Assembly (NCBI GenBank): GCA_902778255.1
Contig: CACYXD010000007.1
Location: 1 to 64,000 of the forward strand
Length of the DNA: 64,000 nt
Source: an uncultured Prevotellaceae bacterium
GTDB taxonomy: Bacteria > Bacteroidota > Bacteroidia > Bacteroidales > Bacteroidaceae
Reading direction: 5' to 3'
In this document: in pieces, positions 6,966 through 16,130 of the stretch
How the letters are laid out: every line of letters starts with the position of its first letter
How positions within the stretch are numbered: the first letter of the stretch is position 1
Notes under the pieces: generated by a model
Told to the model about the DNA's origin: nothing
Database searches by the model: none
What the model saw: the letters and a program-made list of their open reading frames with translations, nothing else
Translations under genes and position numbers: made by a program

Positions 6966-8426
6966 TCAGAACTGGAAATATATAAAGGGTTGTATCTCGC
7001 TGCTCTTCACCTGGATGACCATATATATCACCACCACTATCACCAAGGCGCAGACAACGACCCCGCCCTTTTCGAGCAAACGGATAAAACGGTCTTGCAG
7101 ACGGTCGGGCACGAAATGGGTGACATAGCCAAACAGCATCAAGGCGAAGACTGCCCAATAGCCGGTGACCACCTGAATGAAGAGCTCGGGATGGAAATTA
7201 GTAAAGATCTGCTGGAGCATGGTCCATGAGTCCTCGAAGGTGCGGTTACGGAAGAATATCCAGCAGAAGGTCACGAAATGGAACGTCAGCAGGACAGACA
7301 GCAGCCAACGCAATCCACTGCTACGATAGGTCTTATCATGACGAAACACGTGTTCACGCACCCACTTATGTATAGCCAGCGCCACACCATGCATACCGCC
7401 CCAGGCAATGAAGTTCAGACTGGCACCATGCCACAGGCCACCCAGCAACATCGTCAGGATCAGGTTCACATACTGGCGCACCTTTCCCTTGCGGTTGCCG
7501 CCCAGCGAGATATAGATATAATCGCGAATCCACGACGACAGCGAGATATGCCAGCGACGCCAGAAATCGGTGATGCTCTCAGAGCGATAAGGGGCGTTGA
7601 AGTTCATCGGGAAACGGAAGCCCAACAGCAGGGCAATGCCGATGGCCATATCCGAATAGCCTGAGAAATCGCAATAGATCTGAAGGGCATAGCCATAGAC
7701 ACCCAAGAGATTCTCTACACCGCTGTAGAGTGATGGATTATCAAAGATGCGGTCAACGTAATTCAATGATATATAATCACTTATCACGGCTTTCTTAAAC
7801 AAACCAATCGCGATAAGATAACAGCCCTGCGCAAACATCTGGGAAGTGATTTCCAGGGGCTTACGAATCTGCGGGGCAAAGTCGCGGGCACGCACAATAG
7901 GACCTGCCACCAGCTGCGGGAAGAACGACACGTAGAAGGCGTAGTCGAGCAACGAGGGCAAGGGTTTCAGATCGCCACGATACACATCGATGACATACGA
8001 CATCGACTGGAAAGTGAAGAACGAGATGCCTACGGGCAGGAAAATGTCCCAAGGCTGGAAGTTGTTTCCCACCATCTGAGCCCACATGCCGGCAAAGAAG
8101 TTGGTGTATTTAAAATAGCCCAGCAAACCTAAATCTATCAGCAATGACAGGGCCACCAGCCATTTCGACTTATGAACAGCTATCAGGCGTGCTATGAAGA
8201 AATCGCTCAGCGTCACGATAGCCAGCAAGCCGAAATAGAATCCGCTGGACTTATAATAGAAATAATAGGAGAAGGCCGTCACAAAGAGCAGGCGCATGGT
8301 GAGGCGCCGCTGCAACAGCATATATATAAAGGTGAAGCCCAGAAACAGCATCAGGAACAAGCCCGAAGAGAACAGCATGGGCTCGTTGGAATGATAGGTC
8401 AGGAGATGCAGGATACGTTCGCTCAT
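6966..8426 (-). CDS. MBOAT family O-acyltransferase (AlgI-like)
   Basis: 486 residues with around ten membrane-spanning segments. The conserved MBOAT block is present: FWRRWHISLSSWIRDYIYISLGG, then GGLWHGASLNFIAWGGMHG, which includes the two conserved histidines. AlgI-type MBOATs pass acyl (usually acetyl) groups across the inner membrane to an exported partner. The ATG overlaps the stop of the SGNH hydrolase gene (ATGA at 8423-8426), so the two are translationally coupled and probably work as an acetyl-transfer pair on an envelope or extracellular polysaccharide. The target polymer cannot be told; no alginate or capsule genes are adjacent. Confidence 0.93.
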   Translation of the reverse strand: MSERILHLLTYHSNEPMLFSSGLFLMLFLGFTFIYMLLQRRLTMRLLFVTAFSYYFYYKSSGFYFGLLAIVTLSDFFIARLIAVHKSKWLVALSLLIDLGLLGYFKYTNFFAGMWAQMVGNNFQPWDIFLPVGISFFTFQSMSYVIDVYRGDLKPLPSLLDYAFYVSFFPQLVAGPIVRARDFAPQIRKPLEITSQMFAQGCYLIAIGLFKKAVISDYISLNYVDRIFDNPSLYSGVENLLGVYGYALQIYCDFSGYSDMAIGIALLLGFRFPMNFNAPYRSESITDFWRRWHISLSSWIRDYIYISLGGNRKGKVRQYVNLILTMLLGGLWHGASLNFIAWGGMHGVALAIHKWVREHVFRHDKTYRSSGLRWLLSVLLTFHFVTFCWIFFRNRTFEDSWTMLQQIFTNFHPELFIQVVTGYWAVFALMLFGYVTHFVPDRLQDRFIRLLEKGGVVVCALVIVVVIYMVIQVKSSEIQPFIYFQF

Positions 8427-9823
8427 GGATGCATGATTTTATAGTTATCAACTCCTGCCTGCAGACTCTTGACCAGCAGTTTTGCAAGCCTTCGCCCACC
8501 GGCAAAGGTCAGATGGGTATAGTCCTTGTTGGCCACCCCGTCGTCAACCAGCGCCATCATGCTCTCACGTCCGCCCATCGCCTGAAACAGGTTGAAGAAG
8601 GCCACCTGCTGTTCGGAGGCCATCACCTGCTGATGAGCCACCAGCTGCTCTACGCCTACCATCGTATGGATGCCCGAGGCATCACGCTGGTCGCGGTCGG
8701 GCATACTCACTATCAGCACGCTGGCCTCTGGATAGGCCTGACGCAGATGACGGATTGCCTCGCCCATCTGGTGGGTATAGGATTTATAGCCAGCCTGACT
8801 CTTGTCGCTGGCCACGTTCAGGCCGAAATGAAACACCAGCAGGTCGTAGGGACGCTGGGCAGCAAATGCCTGAAGGGTGCTCATGGGAATACTGCCAAGA
8901 GTAGCACCCGACGAGCCGCGCATACTGAAATTATCGACGATGACACCCGTCTGCCCCTCCAAAGCCACACCATATAGATAGGTGCGCGCAGAGGCGTGGG
9001 AAACGGTATAGGTCACCCTGCTCATGGAAGCGTGGTGATGGGTGAGCACCTGAAGCGACGGACTGCCCGCTACCTGCTCATAGATGGTGGTATCGCTATT
9101 CAGACGTGTGGCCAAAGAAAAGCCGCCCTCACTACGGAAGAAGAAACTGGCTCGCTGCCACTCGGACAGATGCTTGCGGGCTGTTGTACCTCGATACTGG
9201 AACCAAGTGTTCACACTATCGTCGGGCACGAAATAGCGCTGGGCTATGCCCTGAGCCTGGGTACTGAAAGGACGCTTCACCACCTCGTATTCGGTGAGGC
9301 CCGTAAACGAATGGCTGACCGTCTGACGGAAGCCATAGACCTGACTGGCACAATCGACCCAGCCCACGCCGCAGCCGCCATAAAGCGTCTGAAGCTGTTC
9401 GCGCAGGTCGCAGGTCAGGATATCGCCCTCGATAAACGAGTCGCCAAAATAGGCTATGCGCACAGGTCGGCCCAGTTCGTTGACACGCAGCAACTGCCGA
9501 TAGAAATGATCCATACCGCCAGCCATGCCCTGACCATAGTCGACTATCATCGTCACCCCAGGGGGCACCACAGGCTTTACCTGAACCACAGAATCGGCCA
9601 CGGAGTCGGTATCGGAAACAACGGCCTGTGGCACAGGAGCCTCAGGAATGAGAATGTCAGCCAAAGACGGATGCATATCATCCGACTCAGGCAGCAGATC
9701 GCTGAGGATATTGACTGGACGCAGCTCCGTATCGCCTACAGTCAGGCGCGGCAAATGATGCAACGCCAAAAGCGCTACAACGACGATACCCACTAAGATA
9801 AACGTACGTGCTACTTGATTCAT
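8423..9823 (-). CDS. SGNH/GDSL hydrolase-like O-acetyltransferase partner
   Basis: 466 residues. One N-terminal membrane anchor (about residues 8-24, ILVGIVVVALLALHHL), then a Pro/Asp-rich spacer, then an SGNH domain. Block I is YFGDSFIEGD with Asp-Ser at 128-129; block III is HFGLN (Asn in the oxyanion position); block V is DYTHLTFAGG with Asp434 and His437. All catalytic residues are present. Like AlgJ/AlgX or PatB it could act as periplasmic acetyl-transferase taking acetyl groups from the MBOAT encoded next. It overlaps the TetR gene by ATGA (9820-9823) upstream and the MBOAT gene by ATGA downstream. Confidence 0.88.
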   Translation of the reverse strand: MNQVARTFILVGIVVVALLALHHLPRLTVGDTELRPVNILSDLLPESDDMHPSLADILIPEAPVPQAVVSDTDSVADSVVQVKPVVPPGVTMIVDYGQGMAGGMDHFYRQLLRVNELGRPVRIAYFGDSFIEGDILTCDLREQLQTLYGGCGVGWVDCASQVYGFRQTVSHSFTGLTEYEVVKRPFSTQAQGIAQRYFVPDDSVNTWFQYRGTTARKHLSEWQRASFFFRSEGGFSLATRLNSDTTIYEQVAGSPSLQVLTHHHASMSRVTYTVSHASARTYLYGVALEGQTGVIVDNFSMRGSSGATLGSIPMSTLQAFAAQRPYDLLVFHFGLNVASDKSQAGYKSYTHQMGEAIRHLRQAYPEASVLIVSMPDRDQRDASGIHTMVGVEQLVAHQQVMASEQQVAFFNLFQAMGGRESMMALVDDGVANKDYTHLTFAGGRRLAKLLVKSLQAGVDNYKIMHP

Positions 9824-10461
9824 TTCTTCTGCGACGCCAGGAATTTATCGAGTACGTCAATACCTTTCCTCGTACAAATACCGCGAAGGGAAATAAACAT
9901 CATGTTATTAAACAAATCCTCAATAGCAAAACGCGTATAGAGACGCTTGGCAAGAACAAGACGACCTATAGAATCAAACAGCAGCGACACCAGTTCGTGA
10001 TCCACATCATCGCGGAAATAGCCCTCCTCGGTACCCTTTACCAAGAATTCCGACAGGCGCTTCTGATTATCCTCACGCTCCTTCTTGAGAAAATCCTGTA
10101 CATTGGGATATTTCTCTATATCACCATAGAACTGCGGACAGGTATTGCTGAACTCCCCAACCTTCACGTTATAGACGAAAAGGATGATGTCCATCACGTT
10201 CTTGTTATGCGTGGAATAATCCTGCACCTCCTGCTCACGCATCTGCATATAGTTCTTGATGCCCTCGAAAAGCAGCAGCTCCTTGTTCTCGTAGATTTCA
10301 TAGAGCGTACGCTTCGAGATACCCAACGAACGAGCAATATCGTCCATCTTCACAGCCCTGACGCCATTTTTCGCAAACAGCGACATGGCACGCTTCAGGA
10401 TTTTACCCTTCAAACCCTGTCTGTATGCCGTAATATTTGTTATTTCTTGCATAACTATCAA
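9820..10461 (-). CDS. TetR/AcrR family transcriptional regulator
   Basis: 213 residues. The N-terminal HTH is typical: KMDDIARSLGISKRTLYEIYENKELLL at about residues 38-64. The remaining C-terminal part is helical and would hold the effector pocket and dimer interface. It is the first gene of the minus-strand operon and is coupled by a 4-nt overlap to the SGNH hydrolase, so it probably regulates this operon and perhaps itself. Ligand unknown. The start at 10461 gives MIVMQEITN; the ATG at codon 4 is an equal alternative. The -7 box at 10472-10479 places the transcript start only some nucleotides upstream. Confidence 0.92.
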   Translation of the reverse strand: MIVMQEITNITAYRQGLKGKILKRAMSLFAKNGVRAVKMDDIARSLGISKRTLYEIYENKELLLFEGIKNYMQMREQEVQDYSTHNKNVMDIILFVYNVKVGEFSNTCPQFYGDIEKYPNVQDFLKKEREDNQKRLSEFLVKGTEEGYFRDDVDHELVSLLFDSIGRLVLAKRLYTRFAIEDLFNNMMFISLRGICTRKGIDVLDKFLASQKK

Positions 10462-10471
10462 TTTTCAGGTG

Positions 10472-10479
10472 CAAAGTTA
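10472..10479 (-). promoter_or_regulatory. -7 box for the TetR-SGNH-MBOAT operon
   Basis: TAACTTTG on the minus strand, 10 nt before the first possible ATG of the TetR gene. It is back-to-back with the maeB promoter; the roughly 40 nt between the boxes is a likely operator region. Confidence 0.7.
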
Positions 10480-10521
10480 CTAAAAAGATTAAAAACATAT
10501 CGTTTTTTCATAGTTTTTTTG

Positions 10522-10529
10522 TAATTTTG
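10522..10529 (+). promoter_or_regulatory. -7 box for maeB
   Basis: TAATTTTG on the plus strand, with T-rich sequence around the -33 position. The maeB ATG is 40 nt downstream. Confidence 0.7.
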
Positions 10530-10569
10530 CACACCAAATATTTATTTGATACATTTTTTTCACACACGT

Positions 10570-12867
10570 ATGGTAAAGATTTCGAAAGAAGCCGCATTAG
10601 AATATCATCAGAGCGGCCGACCAGGAAAAATCGAAGTAAAGCCCACGAAGGCTTACAGAACGCAGACAGATCTTAGCTTAGCTTATTCACCAGGAGTAGC
10701 TTATCCCTGTCTGGAAATTCAGGATAACCCCGACGATGCTTACAAGTACACAGACAAAGGCAACCTTGTAGCTGTTATCTCCAACGGTACTGCAGTCTTA
10801 GGACTGGGCGACATTGGCGCCCTGAGCGGAAAGCCCGTCATGGAAGGTAAAGGACTGCTCTTCAAGATCTACGGCGGTATCGACGTATTTGACATCGAGG
10901 TCAACGAGAAAGACCCAGAGAAATTCTGCGAGGCTGTAGAGCGTATCGCGCCCACTTTCGGCGGTATCAATCTGGAAGACATCAAGGCTCCTGAGTGCTT
11001 CTATATTGAGGAGCGTCTGAAGAAGACCCTCGACATCCCCGTGATGCACGACGACCAGCACGGCACAGCTATCATCAGCGCTGCCGGCTTGAAGAACGCG
11101 CTGGAGGTTGCCAAGAAGAATATCAAGCAGGTGCGCATCGTGGTCAACGGCGCCGGTGCTGCTGCTATCTCTTGCACCAAGCTCTATATGGCGCTGGGTG
11201 CTCAGAAAGAGAATATCGTGATGCTCGACTCCAAGGGTGTGATCAGCACCAGTCGTACCGACCTGAACGAGCAGAAGAAATTCTTTGCCACTTCTCGCAC
11301 AGACATCCACACCTTGGCCGAGGCCGTGAAGGATGCCGACGTGTTCGTAGGTCTTTCAAAAGGCAATGTCCTCTCTCAGGATATGGTTCGCTCTATGGCA
11401 AAAGATCCCATCATCTTTGCATTGGCCAACCCCACCCCTGAGATCACTTACGAGGATGCCATGGCAGCCCGTCCTGACGTGCTGATGTCAACAGGTCGTA
11501 CCGACTATCCCAACCAGATCAACAACGTCATTGGTTTCCCCTATATCTTCCGCGGTGCCCTCGACGTTCACGCTACTGCTATCAACGAAGAGATGAAGAT
11601 GGCTGCCGTTCACGCTATTGCCGACCTGGCCAAGAAGCCTGTGCCCGATGTGGTGAACGATGTCTATAAGGTGAACAACCTGAAGTTCGGACGCAACTAC
11701 TTCATTCCGAAGCCCGTTGACCCACGACTCATCTCTGAGGTAAGTGCTGCTGTGGCAAAGGCTGCCATCAAGAGTGGCGTGGCTCGCAAGAAGATTGACA
11801 ACTGGAGTCAGTATAAGAAATCACTCTCTGTACTCCTGGGTCAGGAGACCAAGCTCACCCAGAAGCTCTATGCTACCGCTGCTGCTCATCCTCAGCGTGT
11901 GGTATTCGCAGAGGCTATCCATCCCACCATGCTGAAGGCTGCTGTCCAGGCTAAGAGCGAGGGCATCTGTCAGCCTATCCTGCTGGGCAACGACGAGGTG
12001 ATTGCCAAGATGGCCAAGGAGTTGGATCTGAATCTCGAGGGTATCGAGATTGTGAACCTGCGCCATCCCAACGAGCAGGAGCGCCGCGAGCGATATGCCC
12101 GTGTCTTGGCCGAGAAGCGCCAGCGCGATGGCTACACCTTCCAGGAGGCCAACGATAAGATGTTCGAGCGCAACTACTTCGGTATGATGATGGTTGAGAC
12201 AGGCGATGCCGATGCCTTCATCACAGGTCTTTACACCAAGTATTCAAATACCATCAAGGTAGTCAACGAAGTGATTGGTATCCGTCCTGAGTACAAGCAC
12301 TTCGGCACCATGCATATCATCAACTCGCCCAAGGGTACGCTCTATATCGGCGACACGCTGGTGAACGAGAATCCCGATACCGACACGCTGGTCGATATTG
12401 CCAAGCTCTCGGCTACGGCTGTGCGCTTCTTCAACGAGAAGCCCGTGATCTCGATGATTTCTCACTCCAACTTCGGTTCTTCTCAGAGCGATGGTGCCAA
12501 GAAGGTTCGCGCTGCCGTTGATCAGATGCAGAAGGACTTCCCCGATCTGGCTATCGATGGTGAGATGCAGATCAGCTTCGCCCTCAACAAGGCCTTGCGC
12601 GACGAGCAGTATCCCTTCACCCGCCTCAAGGGTAAGGATGTGAACACCCTCGTGTTCCCCAACCTCACCTCTGCACGCTCCAGCTACAAGATGTTGCAGA
12701 TGCTCGATGCCGACGTGGAGATCATCGGCCCTATCCAGATGGGACTGAACAAGCCTATCCACTTCATCGACTTCGGCGCTTCTGTGCGTGACGTGGTCAA
12801 CATCGTGGCTGTGGCTGTGATCGATGCCTACGTGGATAAGATCAAGACCAGAATCAACAATCGATAA
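10570..12867 (+). CDS. maeB: NADP-dependent malic enzyme with C-terminal phosphotransacetylase-like domain
   Basis: 765 residues from ATG 10570; the frame is open further upstream to a TTG at 10546 but [23 protein letters not shown] is the normal family start. Residues 1 to about 410 are the malic enzyme part ([25 protein letters not shown] for metal/substrate binding; [11 protein letters not shown] as the Rossmann glycine motif). Residues about 430-765 are a PTA-like domain ([32 protein letters not shown]) that in this family regulates rather than catalyses. It decarboxylates malate to pyruvate in the cytoplasm, yielding NADPH. It has its own promoter. Confidence 0.95.
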   Translation: MVKISKEAALEYHQSGRPGKIEVKPTKAYRTQTDLSLAYSPGVAYPCLEIQDNPDDAYKYTDKGNLVAVISNGTAVLGLGDIGALSGKPVMEGKGLLFKIYGGIDVFDIEVNEKDPEKFCEAVERIAPTFGGINLEDIKAPECFYIEERLKKTLDIPVMHDDQHGTAIISAAGLKNALEVAKKNIKQVRIVVNGAGAAAISCTKLYMALGAQKENIVMLDSKGVISTSRTDLNEQKKFFATSRTDIHTLAEAVKDADVFVGLSKGNVLSQDMVRSMAKDPIIFALANPTPEITYEDAMAARPDVLMSTGRTDYPNQINNVIGFPYIFRGALDVHATAINEEMKMAAVHAIADLAKKPVPDVVNDVYKVNNLKFGRNYFIPKPVDPRLISEVSAAVAKAAIKSGVARKKIDNWSQYKKSLSVLLGQETKLTQKLYATAAAHPQRVVFAEAIHPTMLKAAVQAKSEGICQPILLGNDEVIAKMAKELDLNLEGIEIVNLRHPNEQERRERYARVLAEKRQRDGYTFQEANDKMFERNYFGMMMVETGDADAFITGLYTKYSNTIKVVNEVIGIRPEYKHFGTMHIINSPKGTLYIGDTLVNENPDTDTLVDIAKLSATAVRFFNEKPVISMISHSNFGSSQSDGAKKVRAAVDQMQKDFPDLAIDGEMQISFALNKALRDEQYPFTRLKGKDVNTLVFPNLTSARSSYKMLQMLDADVEIIGPIQMGLNKPIHFIDFGASVRDVVNIVAVAVIDAYVDKIKTRINNR

Positions 12868-12881
12868 AACGCTTTATAGTG

Positions 12882-13247
12882 ATGCATCAAGTCATACTTT
12901 CACTCGGTGCCAACTACGAAGCAGAAAAGAATCTGCCCGAAGCTCAATGTAGCCTCGGGCAGATACTCTTTTCACCAATTTATACGGATGCTATCTGGAC
13001 AGAACCGATAGCCAGCAAGCGTACGGACCTTTATCTGAACCAACTGGTCAAAGCACAGACGAATCTGGATTTCGAGGCGTTGGTAAAGGCTATCAAGGAC
13101 ATAGAGATACGCCACGGCCGCACGCCTGAAGAGCGCGAGCAGGGCATCGTACGCATCGATATTGACGTATTGGAATTTGATGGCGTCCGCCATCATCTGC
13201 GCGACTGGGAGCGCCCTTACGTTCTGGACCTCTTACCTCAGCTTTAG
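12882..13247 (+). CDS. folK: 2-amino-4-hydroxy-6-hydroxymethyldihydropteridine pyrophosphokinase-like protein
   Basis: 121 residues from ATG 12882 (GTG 12879 is directly upstream in frame). The start ILSLGANYEAEKNLPEA is the HPPK beginning, and the later GIVRIDIDVLEFD matches the HPPK acidic metal-binding pair (xxDxDxL). The Arg-rich loop HGRTPEEREQ is shorter than usual. At 121 residues it lacks about 35-40 C-terminal residues found in most HPPKs, and the conserved Trp/Pro-rich loop is reduced. It may be a minimal folate-pathway kinase or a diverged relative. It lies 14 nt after maeB and its 3' end overlaps the convergent LysM gene by 15 nt. Confidence 0.75.
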   Translation: MHQVILSLGANYEAEKNLPEAQCSLGQILFSPIYTDAIWTEPIASKRTDLYLNQLVKAQTNLDFEALVKAIKDIEIRHGRTPEEREQGIVRIDIDVLEFDGVRHHLRDWERPYVLDLLPQL

Positions 13248-14153
13248 CGCATCCCCAACCCTTATCTCATAGTCTGGACTCAGGTGGTTCATCTTGTAAA
13301 GTGACTCCAGGCGAATACCGTATTTCTGGGCAATCATATACATCGACTCACCCTCACGCACATAGTGAGGTCTGTTCTTGTATTCCTTGGGCGCACGCTT
13401 CTGCTTCTTCTTCAGCCAGATCACCTCACCCTCCTGCAGACGGTCGTCACGATCACGCTCATTATAGCGGGCAATCTTCTTATACGAGATACCTATCTCC
13501 TCGCCGATAGAACGGAACGTATCGCCCCTGCGCGCATAGATGAAGTAATTCTTGTTGTACTGGCCCATGGCATGAAGGGGCTGTCCACCATACGTATGGT
13601 CCTTCGTATGGTTGTTCATCGTCTTGTCATACGAACGGGCCTTGTCATACTCATACAGACGGTAGAGCTGGATGAGGTCTATCAGTCGGTCGGCATACTT
13701 GGGATTGGTGGCATAGCCGGCAGCCTTCAGACCGCGTGCCCAACCTTTATAGTCGGTAATCTTCAGGTCGAACAACTTGCGATAACGCTGACCAGAAGCC
13801 AGGAAACGTGAATGATCCTCAAACGACTCGAAGGCGGAGTTATAGGAACGGAAGCACTCATTTCTACGGTCGTCATCCTGATAGATGGTCTTACCCGTCC
13901 ATCCGTGACACTTGATGCCAAAGTGGTTGTTGCCTCGGCGAGCCAGCGAACTCTCGCCAGCCCCACTCTCCAACAGTCCTTGTGCCAGCGTGATACTGGC
14001 AGGGATTTTCCATTTCAGCATCTGCTCAATGGCGCAATCCTTATACTGGTTGATATAGCTCTGGTAACGTGCATTCCAAGTTGACTGAGCCTGGGCAAAG
14101 GTAGTCGTAAGGCTCAACAACACGTACACAAGGACTTTCTTCGAGTAATTCAT
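13233..14153 (-). CDS. Secreted glucosaminidase (FlgJ-like) with two LysM repeats
   Basis: 306 residues. I start at ATG 14153 because MNYSKKVLVYVLLSLTTTFA is a clear signal peptide; the open frame reaches back 13 codons and would overlap aguB. A glucosaminidase domain follows (about residues 35-165: ASITLAQGLLESGAGES carries the catalytic Glu, then NNHFGIKCHGWTGKTIYQDDD). Two LysM repeats close the protein: YARRGDTFRSIGEEIGISY and VREGESMYMIAQKYGI. It would cleave glycan strands of peptidoglycan in the periplasm during cell-wall turnover. The gene sits 28 nt after aguB and its end overlaps folK in the opposite direction. Confidence 0.93.
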   Translation of the reverse strand: MNYSKKVLVYVLLSLTTTFAQAQSTWNARYQSYINQYKDCAIEQMLKWKIPASITLAQGLLESGAGESSLARRGNNHFGIKCHGWTGKTIYQDDDRRNECFRSYNSAFESFEDHSRFLASGQRYRKLFDLKITDYKGWARGLKAAGYATNPKYADRLIDLIQLYRLYEYDKARSYDKTMNNHTKDHTYGGQPLHAMGQYNKNYFIYARRGDTFRSIGEEIGISYKKIARYNERDRDDRLQEGEVIWLKKKQKRAPKEYKNRPHYVREGESMYMIAQKYGIRLESLYKMNHLSPDYEIRVGDALKLR

Positions 14154-14181
14154 TTCTGTTGTTACGCTTTTGTTTAGATAA

Positions 14182-15036
14182 TCAGTCAACAAAACGACGG
14201 GTCAGATCGCCATAGTTCTCAATCCTGCGATCACGAAGGAACGGCCACCAGCGGCGCACCTGCTCCGAGCGTTTCATATCCACATCTACAATGATGCTTT
14301 CCTCCTCGTCGGTAGAGGCCTCGTAGTAGATCTCACCCTGCGGACCGCATACAAACGAGGTGCCCCAGAACGGTACGCCCTCCTCATCGCCCACACGGTT
14401 CACAGCCACCACGGGCAGTCCGTTGGCAACAGCATGGCCACGCATCACCGTCTGCCAAGCCATCCGCTGGCGCTCTTGTTCGTCAGCCGTATCATTGGGG
14501 TCAAAACCAATGGCTGTGGGGTAAATCAGCAACTCGGCACCAGCCAGCGCCATCAGGCGGGCAGCCTCTGGATACCACTGGTCCCAGCATACCAGCACGC
14601 CCAACTTTCCTAACGAGGTCTCGATAGGCTGGAAGCCCAGATCGCCTGGCGTGAAATAAAATTTCTCGTAGTAGCCAGGATCGTCGGGGATATGCATCTT
14701 GCGATACTTGCCTGCTATGCTGCCGTCTTTCTCAAACACCACGGCGGTATTGTGATAAAGGCCTGGTGCACGACGCTCAAACAGCGAGGTGACCAGCACC
14801 ACGCCGCACTCCTTAGCCACGCGTTCATAGATCTCTGTCGAGGGACCAGGGATTGGCTCTGCCAGGTCAAACAGGTTCACATCCTCTGTCTTACAGAAAT
14901 ACAGGGAATTGTGCAACTCCTGTAGCACCACGAGTTCTGCGCCTCGTTTGGCCAAGTCACGTATGCCGTCACACAGTCGTTCAATATTATTCACGACATC
15001 GGCCGTATTGTGTTGTTGAAGGAATCCTATCTTCAT
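14182..15036 (-). CDS. aguB: N-carbamoylputrescine amidase
   Basis: 284 residues, one nitrilase-type domain. The catalytic triad is visible: Glu40 (LQELHNS), Lys113 (YRKMHIPDDPGY) and Cys150 (LVCWDQWYPEAAR). The HIPDDPGYYEKFYFTPGD and CWDQWYPE motifs are those of N-carbamoylputrescine amidases rather than other nitrilases. It hydrolyses N-carbamoylputrescine to putrescine, CO2 and ammonia in the cytoplasm. The gene follows aguA by 24 nt and completes the agmatine route to polyamines; the arginine decarboxylase that makes agmatine is not in the window. Confidence 0.95.
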   Translation of the reverse strand: MKIGFLQQHNTADVVNNIERLCDGIRDLAKRGAELVVLQELHNSLYFCKTEDVNLFDLAEPIPGPSTEIYERVAKECGVVLVTSLFERRAPGLYHNTAVVFEKDGSIAGKYRKMHIPDDPGYYEKFYFTPGDLGFQPIETSLGKLGVLVCWDQWYPEAARLMALAGAELLIYPTAIGFDPNDTADEQERQRMAWQTVMRGHAVANGLPVVAVNRVGDEEGVPFWGTSFVCGPQGEIYYEASTDEEESIIVDVDMKRSEQVRRWWPFLRDRRIENYGDLTRRFVD

Positions 15037-15060
15037 ATTCTATCTCCTTTTATCTCCTTT

Positions 15061-16044
15061 TTAATAATATTGCATCGTACAGCAATGCAGGCTGCCGTGC
15101 TGACGAACGACGGGCGTGCAGTCTATGCCCACGATTTCCCTGTCAGGAAAGGCAAGTCCAATGACACGCATGGCCTCGGCATCCAGATCAGGCTGGTTGT
15201 AGGTTGGCACCAGTACTGCCCCGTTGATAATCAGATAATTGGCGTAGGTAGCGGGCAGACGGTAATCGTCATCATAGAGAGGCCTTGGCAAAGGCAGCCT
15301 GAGCAACCTGTAGGGCTTTCCGTCCAGCGTCCTGAGCGTCTTTAGTTCTTCTTCCATCTGCGCCAAGTCGGGATGATCGTTGTCGCCACCAGTATAGACG
15401 ATGGTATCGTCAGGACAGATACGCACCAGCGTGTCGATATGTCCGTCAGTATCATCACCCAGCAGCGAACCGTGGTTGAGCCATACGATGCGCTCAGCAC
15501 CCAGATACCGCTTCAGCCGTTCCGTGATTTCCTGCTGCGTCAGAGGCTGGTTTCTGTGGGGCGCCATCAAGCAGCAGGTGGTAGTAAAGACCGTACCCTT
15601 GCCATCGCTCTCTATCGAACCGCCCTCAAGCACAAAGTCCAGATGGCTCTCGTACTCGCCCTTCACCAGGCCCGCTTCATACAGCTGACGGTTGATCTGG
15701 TTGTCTCGTTCGGCCTCGAACTTCTCGCCCCAGCCGTTGAAGCAGAAATCCAGCAGTATCTGTTTGTCATCCTCCTCTACAGTAATAAACCCATGATCGC
15801 GCGCCCAGGTGTCGTTCGATTGGAAAGTGAAGAATGAAGTGTGAAGATTCTTGGGCAGCTGAGTGCCTTCTGATGCCACGATAAGCAACTGCTCCCGCTT
15901 GCTGATCTCACGGGCCATCTGTTCATACACAGCCGTTATCTCAGCGAGCATCGGAGCCCAGTCGGTATTCTCGTGCGGCCACGTCAACTGCACCCCACTC
16001 TGCTGCTCCCATTCTGCCGGCATTCGCCTCTTAATTTCTTTCAT
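15061..16044 (-). CDS. aguA: Agmatine deiminase
   Basis: 327 residues. Conserved parts include PAEWEQQSGVQLTWPHENTDW at the start, NDTWARDHGFI, HLDFVLEGGSIESDG, HGSLLGDDTDGHIDT and the C-terminal GSLHCCTMQ, where Cys321 is the expected nucleophile. It converts agmatine to N-carbamoylputrescine and ammonia. The start is uncertain: the ATG at 16044 is only 5 nt from the -7 box, which would make the mRNA nearly leaderless; the ATG at codon 8 (16023, MPAEWEQQ) gives a normal leader and a common family start. Operon aguA-aguB-LysM gene. Confidence 0.95.
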   Translation of the reverse strand: MKEIKRRMPAEWEQQSGVQLTWPHENTDWAPMLAEITAVYEQMAREISKREQLLIVASEGTQLPKNLHTSFFTFQSNDTWARDHGFITVEEDDKQILLDFCFNGWGEKFEAERDNQINRQLYEAGLVKGEYESHLDFVLEGGSIESDGKGTVFTTTCCLMAPHRNQPLTQQEITERLKRYLGAERIVWLNHGSLLGDDTDGHIDTLVRICPDDTIVYTGGDNDHPDLAQMEEELKTLRTLDGKPYRLLRLPLPRPLYDDDYRLPATYANYLIINGAVLVPTYNQPDLDAEAMRVIGLAFPDREIVGIDCTPVVRQHGSLHCCTMQYY

Positions 16045-16049
16045 GGGTG

Positions 16050-16057
16050 CAAAGGTA
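16050..16057 (-). promoter_or_regulatory. -7 box for aguA
   Basis: TACCTTTG on the minus strand, 5 nt before the first ATG of aguA. It is divergent with the box at 16102-16109; the 44 nt between them consists of 'aattcttaattc' repeats. Confidence 0.7.
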
Positions 16058-16101
16058 CAAAATAATTCTTAATTCTTAATTCATAATTCTTAATTTATTA
16101 G

Positions 16102-16109
16102 TACCTTTG
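16102..16109 (+). promoter_or_regulatory. -7 box for the FetA-like gene
   Basis: TACCTTTG on the plus strand, 21 nt before the ATG at 16131. It follows AT-rich repeat sequence. Confidence 0.7.
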
Positions 16110-16130
16110 CACACAGAATAATAAAACGCT

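Noticed and set aside
13233-14192. LysM protein starting at 14192
   Set aside because: The extra 13 codons overlap aguB and precede a proper signal peptide start at 14153.
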